Assembly (NCBI GenBank): GCA_049975065.1
Contig: JBNGDN010000073.1
Direction: 5' to 3' (one strand)
DNA length: 10,287 nt
From: Hydrogenovibrio sp049975065
Lineage (GTDB): Bacteria; Pseudomonadota; Gammaproteobacteria; Thiomicrospirales; Thiomicrospiraceae
Positions 1 through 6,448 of this stretch are shown here, piece after piece (within the stretch, counting starts at the first letter, position 1; each line of letters starts with the position of its first letter). A program made the position numbers and the translations under genes. The notes below the pieces were generated by a model, which was not told the origin of the DNA, made no database searches, and saw only the letters and a list, made by a program, of their open reading frames with translations.

Positions 1-136
1 TTAGTGTGATCAGATCGAGGCGTTCGTCCAGATGGGCGGCGACTTCGCGCTGTAATACGGCCGCTTCGTCGTAACGGACGGCGGCGTGATTGAAATGTTG
101 CTGGATGTGGGCACGGCTGAAATGTTGCATGGTCAT
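1..136 (-). CDS. bioC: BioC, malonyl-ACP O-methyltransferase (N-terminal fragment)
   Basis: Only the first 45 codons are present; the gene runs off the left edge. BioC methylates the free carboxyl of malonyl-ACP with S-adenosylmethionine, so that the fatty-acid synthase can build the pimeloyl moiety of biotin. What is visible is a short N-terminal helix region of the BioC type (FNHAAVRYDEAAVLQREVA, then HLDERLDLI); the methyltransferase Rossmann motifs lie outside the window. The ATG at 136 overlaps the bioH TGA as ATGA, which favours translational coupling. An in-frame ATG at 130 is an alternative, and neither has a clear Shine-Dalgarno sequence. Identity rests on the short match plus the position directly after bioH, the usual order in bioBFHC operons. 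Confidence 0.8.
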   Translation of the reverse strand, partial: MTMQHFSRAHIQQHFNHAAVRYDEAAVLQREVAAHLDERLDLITL

Positions 137-978
137 GAATGATAAGGGTGTGCGCGTAAAAAAGCCAGTAATTCGCGCGCCGTGGCGTCAGGATGCGAAA
201 AGAACGGCATGTGTCCCACCCCGGGCAGAATCCGGGTTTCACCATCCGGCTGCAGTTCGCTGAGGGATTGAACCAGTTCTTTCGGAATCAAGGGGTCCTG
301 TTCGCCCAGTAGCCATAGGGTCGGTTGTGTCAGGTGCAGCAAAGCGTCGCGGTTGTCGATGTCGCGCAATAAGTAAAGGCCTTGCAGCAAACCGGAATAA
401 TGCGGCAAGCTGCGCTGGCTCATGTGTTGCCGTAAGCGTTTCATCAAGGGGCGGGCGTTTTCGGTGCCTTGCAATTGCAGGTTCCAGAATTGTTTCAAGA
501 CGCCGATGTATTCCACCCCGAGGGCTTTGATGAAGTCCGCCATCAAAGGGGGGCTGACCGCCCAACGCCAACCGTCGTTCTGGACGAAGCGCGGCGTGGA
601 AGCCAGGCACACCAAGCTTTTGATTCGCTCGGGTTCCCGTAAGGCGATTTGTTGGGCGAGCAGGCCGCCCAGCGACCATCCCAGCAAATGGGTATGTTCG
701 GGCAACGCCTGAATCAGTGAATTCAGCCAGGCCTGGTCGATTTGGTCGATTGGCAGTTGATTGAAGTGCGGGCTTTGCCCGAACCCCGGCAGTTCGATTA
801 AATGCACCCGATAGTGCGGACACAGAAATTCAATGACCCAGTCCTGCCAGATGCTGTTTTCCGCGGCCCAGCCATGAATCAAGGTCAGGTTTTCGACGGC
901 TTCTTTAGCACCTTCACCCGTATAGGGCAAGATGTCGGTGTGAAGGGTTAAGGGGGTGATGTTCGCGTTTTCGGACAT
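133..978 (-). CDS. bioH: BioH, pimeloyl-ACP methyl ester carboxylesterase
   Basis: A 281-residue alpha/beta-hydrolase that removes the methyl group from pimeloyl-ACP methyl ester, ending the elongation steps that BioC opens and releasing pimeloyl-ACP for BioF. The family hallmarks are visible: the oxyanion-loop HGW at 35-37, the nucleophile elbow GWSLGG with Ser102, the acid Asp228 in GEQDPLIP, and the catalytic His256 in GVGHMPFF. The lid/cap region lies between about 125 and 210. It is somewhat longer than the roughly 256-residue E. coli protein, mostly through an extended N-terminus before the first core strand. It follows bioF by 21 bp and overlaps bioC by 4 bp. The start at 978 has only a weak ribosome site; translation probably depends on the upstream gene. 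It is a soluble cytoplasmic enzyme with no signal peptide. Confidence 0.93.
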   Translation of the reverse strand: MSENANITPLTLHTDILPYTGEGAKEAVENLTLIHGWAAENSIWQDWVIEFLCPHYRVHLIELPGFGQSPHFNQLPIDQIDQAWLNSLIQALPEHTHLLGWSLGGLLAQQIALREPERIKSLVCLASTPRFVQNDGWRWAVSPPLMADFIKALGVEYIGVLKQFWNLQLQGTENARPLMKRLRQHMSQRSLPHYSGLLQGLYLLRDIDNRDALLHLTQPTLWLLGEQDPLIPKELVQSLSELQPDGETRILPGVGHMPFFSHPDATARELLAFLRAHPYHS

Positions 979-999
979 GGCGGCTATTGTACGGCTATT

Positions 1000-2193
1000 T
1001 TATAAACTGTGGGACGGGAATGCATCGGCACACTGAGCCAGCGCGGCCAATAAGCCGTCGATTTGCTCGGACGTGTGGCTGGCCGATAAGGTCACGCGGA
1101 GGCGTGCGGTGTTTTTGGGCACTGTCGGTGGGCGAATCGCGCCGACCCAATAGCCTTGCTGTTTGAGCGCATCCGACCAATCCAGCGCGCGTTGGCTGTC
1201 ACCAATCATAATCGGTTGAATGGCGCTTTGTGATGGCCAGAGCGTCAGGCCGATTTTCGCAGCGCCGTCTCGAAACTGTTGGATATGGCGTTGCAGTTTC
1301 TGACGTGCGTCGTCGCCGTTTTGCACCAGCTGCAAGGCTTGACGTGTCACCTTGGCGTTGATGGGGGAACTGGCGGTGGTGTAAATGTAGGGGCGCGCCA
1401 GTTGAATCAGGGTTTCGATCAGGGTTTGGCTACCGGCGACAAAGGCACCCGAGGTCCCGAAGGCTTTGCCGAAGGTGCCCATTAGGATGGTATTGTCGTC
1501 CGGTGTCAGGCCAAACTGCTCGAAGGTGCCTCGGCCGTGTGGTCCGGCCGCGCCGAAACCGTGGGCATCATCCACAAACAGCCAGGCCTGGTAGGTTTTG
1601 GCTAACGTCTGAATGGTATCCAGCGGCGCGAAATCCCCGTCCATACTGAAAACGCCGTCGGTGACAATGAGGCATTGGCGGTTTTCGGCCTGGGCTTGTT
1701 TCAAGCGTTTTTCCAGCGCCTGCATGTCGTTGTGCGGATAGCGTTTCAGGTCGGCGTCGGAAAAGCGGGCGCCGTCAATGAGCGAGGCGTGATTGAGTTT
1801 GTCGGCCAGAATCCAGTCGCCTTTTTGCATCAAGGTTTGCTGTACGGCGAGGTTAGCCATATAGCCGGTGGAAAACAGCAACGCACGGTCGCATCCGAGC
1901 CAGTCGGCGATTTCATCTTCCAGCAGGTGATGTTCAAGGTGGTGGCCGGTCACCAGATGCGCCGCGCCAGAGCCATAGCTGAGCGAGTCCACCGACTGCA
2001 GGGCTTCTTTCAGTTTGGGGTGATTGGCGAGCCCCAGATAGTCATTGGATGAAAAGTTCACGACTTGAAGGCCGTTGATTTGCATCTGCGGGGTTTGCGC
2101 CGAGGTGGCGAGCGGCCGACGCCGGGTGAGGGCCGCGGCGTCCCGTTCGGCTAAAATCGGTGCAAAACGGGATTCAATGGATTCTTGAGACAT
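1000..2193 (-). CDS. bioF: BioF, 8-amino-7-oxononanoate synthase
   Basis: A 397-residue pyridoxal-phosphate enzyme of the alpha-oxoamine synthase family. It condenses pimeloyl-ACP (or pimeloyl-CoA) with L-alanine, with loss of CO2, to give 8-amino-7-oxononanoate. Visible family features in order: SSNDYLGL at 48-55, the glycine/serine-rich substrate segment SYGSGAAHLVTG at 72-83, the cofactor-stacking motif NHASLIDG at 134-141, VDDAHGFG at 207-214 with Asp208 and His211, and the PLP Schiff-base lysine Lys243 in GTFGKAFG. The C-terminal domain carries IRPPTVP at 353-359. Length is normal for the family. It sits 21 bp after bioB and 21 bp before bioH in the bioBFHC operon. The start codon at 2193 has no strong Shine-Dalgarno sequence. 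Confidence 0.96.
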   Translation of the reverse strand: MSQESIESRFAPILAERDAAALTRRRPLATSAQTPQMQINGLQVVNFSSNDYLGLANHPKLKEALQSVDSLSYGSGAAHLVTGHHLEHHLLEDEIADWLGCDRALLFSTGYMANLAVQQTLMQKGDWILADKLNHASLIDGARFSDADLKRYPHNDMQALEKRLKQAQAENRQCLIVTDGVFSMDGDFAPLDTIQTLAKTYQAWLFVDDAHGFGAAGPHGRGTFEQFGLTPDDNTILMGTFGKAFGTSGAFVAGSQTLIETLIQLARPYIYTTASSPINAKVTRQALQLVQNGDDARQKLQRHIQQFRDGAAKIGLTLWPSQSAIQPIMIGDSQRALDWSDALKQQGYWVGAIRPPTVPKNTARLRVTLSASHTSEQIDGLLAALAQCADAFPSHSL

Positions 2194-2214
2194 GACGTGA
2201 ACCGACTTGTTGGG

Positions 2215-2946
2215 TTAAGCGGTCAGTTCGGTGGCTTGCTCCGCCAGCTTTTTCGCGGCCATCTCGGCTTTAACGTTTGTTTGCATGGTGATGCCGAGTT
2301 TCGCGAACAACTGTTCGTCGTGTCCGCCTTCCGGGTTGTCGGTGGTCAACAGTTTGTCGCCGTAGAAAATGGAGTTGGCACCGGCCAGAAAACACAACGC
2401 CTGGGCTTCGTCGGGCAATTCCATGCGCCCGGCCGACAAGCGCACATAGCTTTGTGGCATGACAATGCGCGCGGTGGCGATGACGCGAATGAATTCAAAG
2501 GAATCGGTCTGGCCTTTCATGTGCGCCAGCGGGGTGCCTTCAATCGGCACCAAGAGGTTGATCGGGACGGAATTCGGGTGGTGACGCATGGTGGCGAAGG
2601 TGCGAATCAGCTCGGCGCGGTCTTTGTGTTCTTCGCCCATGCCGATAATGCCGCCGGAACAGACATTGATGCCGGCTTTNNNNNNNNNNNNNNNNNNNNN
2701 NNNNNNNNNNNNNNNNNNNNNNNNNNNNNNNNNNNNNNNNNNNNNNNNNNNNNNNNNNNNNNNNNNNNNNNNNNNNNNNCAACCGCCGGACTTGATGTTC
2801 ACCAGCGTGCTGGTTTGAACTTCATTGGGGTTGAAATGCTGACGATGCACCGTTTGGGCTTGAAAGATCAAGTCGTTAAACGGTTGATTCATAATGGTTT
2901 TGATTTCATCAAGCGTCCAGTCGTTGCGAATGTCACCGAGGGCCAT
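2215..2946 (-). CDS. bioB: BioB, biotin synthase (interrupted by an assembly gap)
   Basis: Radical-SAM enzyme that inserts sulfur into dethiobiotin to make biotin, the last step of the pathway. The first 55 residues (VHRQHFNP, then NIKSGG) and the last 154 residues (AGINVCSGGIIGMGE, PINLLVPIEGTPL, YVRLSAGR, ANSIFYGDKLLTT) match E. coli BioB closely. Cys in NVCSGG corresponds to E. coli Cys188 and Arg in RLSAGR to Arg260, both ligands of the [2Fe-2S] cluster that donates sulfur. The CxxxCxxC motif for the [4Fe-4S] cluster falls in the N run; the two bases before the gap are TG, as expected for its first Cys. Measured against E. coli, about 129 residues are missing, giving a real length near 338. 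The start has a GGAAAG ribosome site. It is first in the bioBFHC operon. Confidence 0.95.
   Translation of the reverse strand: MALGDIRNDWTLDEIKTIMNQPFNDLIFQAQTVHRQHFNPNEVQTSTLVNIKSGGXXXXXXXXXXXXXXXXXXXXXXXXXXXXXXXXXXKAGINVCSGGIIGMGEEHKDRAELIRTFATMRHHPNSVPINLLVPIEGTPLAHMKGQTDSFEFIRVIATARIVMPQSYVRLSAGRMELPDEAQALCFLAGANSIFYGDKLLTTDNPEGGHDEQLFAKLGITMQTNVKAEMAAKKLAEQATELTA
2680..2779. other. Assembly gap (100 N) inside bioB
   Basis: Exactly 100 unresolved bases interrupt bioB. The flanks belong to one gene in one reading frame, but alignment by eye to E. coli BioB places the left flank at about residue 182 and the right flank at residue 52 plus two bases of Cys53. That leaves about 385 bases missing rather than 100. 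The round number and the mismatch show that this is a fixed-size scaffold placeholder. True coordinates on one side of it are probably shifted by about 285 bp. Confidence 0.97.
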
Positions 2947-2952
2947 AGTTTG

Positions 2953-2958
2953 CTTTCC
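2953..2958 (-). promoter_or_regulatory. Ribosome binding site of bioB
   Basis: GGAAAG on the minus strand, six bases before the ATG at 2946. It supports this start over the out-of-frame ATG at 2960, and is the only good Shine-Dalgarno sequence in the biotin operon as seen here. Confidence 0.6.
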
Positions 2959-2976
2959 ATTGTTGCGTGCGGTCGA

Positions 2977-3005
2977 TTATTATAACGTAATTTAACGGAT
3001 AATAA
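2977..3005. promoter_or_regulatory. 29-bp imperfect palindrome between bioB and comF, candidate operator
   Basis: Outer arms TTATTAT (2977-2983) and ATAATAA (2999-3005) are perfect inverted repeats, and the inner TAA/TTA triplets around the central base at 2991 also pair. It covers the bioB -10 box and lies just before comF, so a bound protein could control either gene. It does not match the E. coli type BirA operator (TTGTAAACC-spacer-GGTTTACAA). AT-rich promoter DNA can form such symmetry by chance. Confidence 0.3.
2979..2984 (-). promoter_or_regulatory. Probable -10 box of the biotin operon promoter
   Basis: A perfect TATAAT on the minus strand. A transcript starting about 7 bases downstream would have a leader of roughly 26 bases containing the bioB ribosome site. 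No good -35 box lies 16-19 bases upstream (the best is GCTTAT), so the promoter may be weak alone or need an activator. The box overlaps the palindrome at 2977-3005. Confidence 0.45.
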
Positions 3006-3020
3006 GCGTGAGAAATGCCG

Positions 3021-3731
3021 ATGAACCGTTTTGAAAAATGGGTGTTCCCGCCGACTTGTGTGGTGACAGGGGAGGCGGGACAGGAGGTTGATGTTTCGGC
3101 GCGGGTACAGGCGCAATTGGTGCGACCGGTGCAGGCCTGTTCCGTTTGCGCGATGCCGTTGGCTGCGGCGACTGGGAAGCCGTTGCACTCATTATCGGTT
3201 TGCGGTGCCTGTTTAAGCCAGCCGCCGAGTTTTGATCTTACTCAGGCGGGGTTTCGTTTCGATGGCTGGTTGGTGGACAGTATTCATGGGCTGAAATATC
3301 ATTCGCAGCTTTATCAGGCACGTTTGCTGGCGGAACTGTGGCACCCTTATTTGGATGTGACCGGTGTTGACGCATTGGTGCCAGTGCCTTTGCATTCGAG
3401 TCGTCTTTTGGAGAGGGGGTTTAATCAGTCGCTTGAGCTGGCGCAGGCACTGTCGAAATTAACGGGGATTCCGGTGCGGCCTTGGGCGGTGCAACGCGTG
3501 AGAGCCACGCCCTATCAAGCGCTTTTGAAAGCACAGGCACGCCATCATAATCTGAAAGGGGCGTTTGCGTTGCTGGATACAGCCCAGTTGCAGGGGTTGA
3601 AACAGATTGCCCTAGTGGATGATGTGATGACTACGGGTGCCACGGTTGAGCAATTGGCAGCGGTTGTAAAGCGGTCGTTTCCTTCGTTGCGTATTCAGGT
3701 CTGGGTGTTGGCCAGAGCGGTTGGGCACTAG
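3021..3731 (+). CDS. ComF/GntX family phosphoribosyltransferase-like protein
   Basis: A 236-residue protein of the ComF family, which joins an N-terminal zinc ribbon to a type I phosphoribosyltransferase fold; members are linked to DNA uptake (ComF) or have unclear roles (GntX, next to bioH in E. coli). Visible here: Cys pairs CSVC at 40-43 and CGAC at 61-64, the hinge HGLKYH, VPVPLHSSRLLERGFNQ near 120-136, and the PRPP-binding loop VDDVMTTGAT at 199-208. The usual first CxxC reads CVVT (Cys13, Thr16), so one zinc ligand is replaced. The start at 3021 is preferred because GAGA lies seven bases upstream; the ATG at 3015 would add two residues but its ribosome site would be too close. It is divergent from bioB and convergent with the peptidase gene. 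Assignment to family is firm; the cellular role is not known. Confidence 0.88.
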   Translation: MNRFEKWVFPPTCVVTGEAGQEVDVSARVQAQLVRPVQACSVCAMPLAAATGKPLHSLSVCGACLSQPPSFDLTQAGFRFDGWLVDSIHGLKYHSQLYQARLLAELWHPYLDVTGVDALVPVPLHSSRLLERGFNQSLELAQALSKLTGIPVRPWAVQRVRATPYQALLKAQARHHNLKGAFALLDTAQLQGLKQIALVDDVMTTGATVEQLAAVVKRSFPSLRIQVWVLARAVGH

Positions 3732-3743
3732 CTGGGCACTAGC
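3722..3743 (+). repeat. 11-bp tandem duplication over the comF stop codon
   Basis: TGGGCACTAGC occurs twice in perfect tandem (3722-3732 and 3733-3743). The first copy encodes the last residues and TAG stop of the comF-family gene; the second is non-coding. It looks like a replication-slippage duplication with no effect on the protein. No clear hairpin terminator is visible in the 42-bp convergent gap that contains the second copy. Confidence 0.85.
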
Positions 3744-3773
3744 CGATTACCTTGTATTGTATTGGGTGGAATG

Positions 3774-4469
3774 CTATCGTCCTTTGAGGGTGCGCAACCA
3801 TTTCCATAGATTAAACAGGCTCGATAGCGAGGCGGCGACATAGGTCAGAGCGCAGGCCTGGAGGATTTTGCGGGCTTTTTTCAGGTCGCTGTCGTTCAGG
3901 TATTGGCCTTCTTTGAGCAAGGGCAGTGCGCGTTTGTAGCTGGCGTCGAATTCCACCGGCAGGGTGCTGAGGTGTATCATCAGGGGCACACCCATGGCGA
4001 TGAACCCTGCGGCAAAGGTGACCAGTGCAATCAGCGGTGTGTGCAGCAGTGGGATGAGTACAGGCGTGACCATTAAAGCGATGCCGCTGAACTTGTGCAT
4101 CCATTGCGAGCGTTCAATCAATACTGTGCGCTGGACTAAGGGTTCGTAGCCGCTTTGATCTTGCAGGGCGTGTCCGATTTCGTGTGCCACGGTGGTAATG
4201 GCGGTCAGCGAGTTGGAATGGTAGTTTTCAGAGGAGATGCGCACCACCTTGTCGATGGGGTCGTAGTGATCGCCCTGATCGCTCTTGGCCGTCTCTTCAA
4301 GGGTGACCGGCAGTTGATATTTTTGAATGAGGTGTTCGGCAAACTGAGCCCCTGTACCAGGGATGTCGGGATGGGGTTGGCGGTATTTGTTGAGGATGTG
4401 CCGTGTCCAGAGATTGGGCAAGGAGGTGATGGCGAACAGTACGATAAAACCGATGATTAGAAGTCCCAT
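3774..4469 (-). CDS. Membrane zinc metallopeptidase, YugP/Zn_peptidase_2-like
   Basis: A 231-residue integral membrane protein with the zinc-metallopeptidase motif HEIGH at 96-100, in which the two His would bind zinc and Glu97 act as catalyst. A conserved-looking LPVEFDAS at 170-177 probably supplies the third ligand, Glu173. An N-terminal hydrophobic anchor covers residues 1-20, two close membrane segments cover about 127-168, and a weaker one about 203-222. Length and layout fit the neutral zinc metallopeptidase family typified by B. subtilis YugP, whose substrates are not established. The ATG lies 13 bp inside the end of the upstream DUF255 gene with a GGAAAGG ribosome site seven bases before it, so the two are very likely co-transcribed. 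It is last in the tat-associated unit and meets comF tail to tail. Confidence 0.87.
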   Translation of the reverse strand: MGLLIIGFIVLFAITSLPNLWTRHILNKYRQPHPDIPGTGAQFAEHLIQKYQLPVTLEETAKSDQGDHYDPIDKVVRISSENYHSNSLTAITTVAHEIGHALQDQSGYEPLVQRTVLIERSQWMHKFSGIALMVTPVLIPLLHTPLIALVTFAAGFIAMGVPLMIHLSTLPVEFDASYKRALPLLKEGQYLNDSDLKKARKILQACALTYVAASLSSLFNLWKWLRTLKGR

Positions 4470-6448
4470 AGATCGGCCTTTCCTTTTTCGGTGACAGGGG
4501 CTGTGTGACGGTGCGGAGCCTGTGGAAGACGAGCGGATGGCGGAGGGTTAGAGGCCGATTCAAGCGCTGTCAGGGTCTGCCCGTAGGAAGCAAAGTCCAG
4601 CGGCTTGGCGCTCAATTGTGCTTGGGTTTTTGCCAGGCGTGATGGCTGACGCTCGAGACGTGCCGTTGGGCTGGGCAGCGCATCCTCTGGAAACGCCCAT
4701 TGACCCATTTGTCCCGGCAGCAAGGGCGCATCGCTCAAATGCCAACCGTTGCCATCCAAGAACCGGTGTTCTGCCTGAGCCTGCAGCAAGCGGATCTCGT
4801 CTGGCCGACCCGGGGCAGGTTGCACCCTTTGCCAGTCGTTTAACCCCTGTATAACGTAGGCGAAATCCTGAAGGTTGGCACGACCGATGGGTTGATTGTC
4901 ACGGGATAACGCTGTCGGTGGGTGGGTTTGCTGCAGCCACTTGATCAAAGTTCGTGCCAGCGGTTGCGCGTATTGTTGCCAGCGCTGAGACGCCTGCGGG
5001 TTCTGCTGCATGGCCGCGGCATAAGCCGATAGCATCAGCCCATTCCAGCCCAGCAGGCTTTTGTCATCGGTCGGGATGTCATCAGTCGCCGCTTGCAACC
5101 GCTTGCGAATCTGCGGCCAGTGTTGCTGGGTGGGTTTGGGATGCCAGCCCAGAGCATAAGGGGGCGAAGCGGATAACGACCAGGCCTGGTGGATTTCATG
5201 GTATTGCTCGTGTGTCAGTAAAGAGCGCAGCTCCGCAGCGGACCAGAGATAAGCCCCTCCATCGTCACCGTTTTGATCCAGTGCCGACTGGCTGCCCCGA
5301 AAGAGTGACGTCTCGGGGTGCCACAGATGCTGTTCGGCGTAGGCGAGGGTTTGCTGGGCGGTCTCGGCATAATCAGGGCGCTCAAACGCTTCGGCGGCCT
5401 TGAAATAGACTTGCGCCAGTTGCGCTTGGGTGTAGAGCATTTTTTCAAAGTGGGGGGTTTGCCACTCGGGATCCACGGTGTAGCGATAAAAGCCGCCATG
5501 AATATGGTCGAACAGGTGTTGTGATTGCATTTGATCCAAGGTCAATTTTAGCCAGGCCTGAAGGGTGTCGTCCGGCTCACTGTTGAGGGTGGCGAGCAGA
5601 ATAGGTGCCTTGGGGAATTTGAGCGAGCCTTTTAGGCCGCCGCTGAAATCGTCCATTTGTGACTGCAGAGCCGAATGAAACAGGCGGTAAAAGGTTTGGG
5701 CGTTCAGGGTGAATTTAGGGGCTTCCTCTGGCGGTGTGGGTTGGGTTAAGCCACTTTGGGCGGCTTGTAGAATGCGCTGGGGATCCGTTTGCCAAAGCTG
5801 TTGTACGCGGTGTAATGTTTGGCGCAATTGATCCGTGGGCTGATACACAAAGGCGAAAAACGGCTTTCCATTTGGGGTGAGAATGACGTGCTGTGGCCAG
5901 CCCGCATGTCCGGCGGCTTTTTCGGCAAAGGCAATCATATAGCGATCAAGGTCGGGGGTGAGTTCACGGTCGATTTTGACATTGATGAAGTGGCGGTTGA
6001 GGTAGGCTGCGATCTCGGGGTTTTGGTAGTTTTCTTGTTGCATGACATGGCACCAGTGGCAGGCAAAATAGCCGCTGGACAAAAAAATCAATTTGTTCTC
6101 TGCCGCGGCGGTCGTTAACACCGATGGCTGCCACTCTTGCCAGTGCACTGGATCATCACTGTGCATGGCTAAGTAGGGCGACGGGTGGTCGTTCAATGGA
6201 CTGGCAGCGGTTGAGTTGGCAGCGATGGCGGTCAAAAAATAAGCCAAACTGACAAGCAACGACAGTGTCCCAGCCCGTCTTCTCGAAGGACCAAACAGGG
6301 TATTTGCCAGGCCTGGCCGTTTGTTCGCTTTATCTATCAGAGCGATTCGGAGAGGCGTCTTGACTGGGATCCTGGTTTTGGTTCTGGCTTTGCGCTTGAG
6401 TTGAGTCCTTTGAATCCATTTGGGGATGACGATCTGAGTCGTCGGCAT
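4457..6448 (-). CDS. DUF255 thioredoxin-domain protein (SSP411/YyaL-like), probably exported or membrane-anchored
   Basis: With the ATG at 6448 the protein has 663 residues. Residues 85-200 are the DUF255 thioredoxin-like domain: SPYLAMHSDDPVHW, the CHWC motif (Cys130, Cys133) in GYFACHWCHVM, then GWPQHVILTPNGKPFF. The rest resembles the (alpha/alpha)6-barrel part of the family: GGFYRYTVD and HFEKMLY (333-339), DDGGAYLW, and LLGWNGLMLSAY near 466-475. Its enzymatic role is unknown. The N-terminus is strongly basic (16 Lys/Arg in the first 60 residues), then SRRRAG at 55-60 and a hydrophobic stretch at 62-77 with AIAA and STAA as possible cleavage sites. The chosen start has AGGAG seven bases upstream and overlaps tatC by 119 bp in another frame. 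A longer open frame reaching 6865 lies wholly over tatC and is not believed. A CTG start near residue 51 would give a textbook signal peptide but is rarer. Confidence 0.85.
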   Translation of the reverse strand: MPTTQIVIPKWIQRTQLKRKARTKTRIPVKTPLRIALIDKANKRPGLANTLFGPSRRRAGTLSLLVSLAYFLTAIAANSTAASPLNDHPSPYLAMHSDDPVHWQEWQPSVLTTAAAENKLIFLSSGYFACHWCHVMQQENYQNPEIAAYLNRHFINVKIDRELTPDLDRYMIAFAEKAAGHAGWPQHVILTPNGKPFFAFVYQPTDQLRQTLHRVQQLWQTDPQRILQAAQSGLTQPTPPEEAPKFTLNAQTFYRLFHSALQSQMDDFSGGLKGSLKFPKAPILLATLNSEPDDTLQAWLKLTLDQMQSQHLFDHIHGGFYRYTVDPEWQTPHFEKMLYTQAQLAQVYFKAAEAFERPDYAETAQQTLAYAEQHLWHPETSLFRGSQSALDQNGDDGGAYLWSAAELRSLLTHEQYHEIHQAWSLSASPPYALGWHPKPTQQHWPQIRKRLQAATDDIPTDDKSLLGWNGLMLSAYAAAMQQNPQASQRWQQYAQPLARTLIKWLQQTHPPTALSRDNQPIGRANLQDFAYVIQGLNDWQRVQPAPGRPDEIRLLQAQAEHRFLDGNGWHLSDAPLLPGQMGQWAFPEDALPSPTARLERQPSRLAKTQAQLSAKPLDFASYGQTLTALESASNPPPSARLPQAPHRHTAPVTEKGKADLWDF

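Larger units (their letters stand above)
728..6315. repeat. Dispersed palindromic octamer CAGGCCTG, seven copies
   Basis: Copies at 728-735, 1583-1590, 3132-3139, 3853-3860, 5181-5188, 5553-5560 and 6308-6315. Four are extended to CCAGGCCTGG. Six lie in the same codon phase, encoding Gln-Ala-Trp or Gln-Ala-Cys in five different genes on both strands; the seventh is in another phase. An 8-mer is expected well under once in 10 kb of random sequence. None occurs after 6315. Confidence 0.7.

Noticed and set aside
2185..2985. Plus-strand open frame of 266 codons opposite bioB
   Set aside because: It is antisense to bioB, runs through the N gap, and shows no known family features.
2947..3014. BirA-type operator upstream of bioB
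   Set aside because: The half-site pattern TTGTAAACC/GGTTTACAA is not present; the palindrome there has a different sequence.
3732..3773. Terminator in the convergent comF/peptidase gap
   Set aside because: No stable stem followed by a T-run is visible on either strand.
4618..5403. Plus-strand open frames opposite the DUF255 gene
   Set aside because: The minus-strand frame carries clear family motifs; the opposite frames are compositional shadows.
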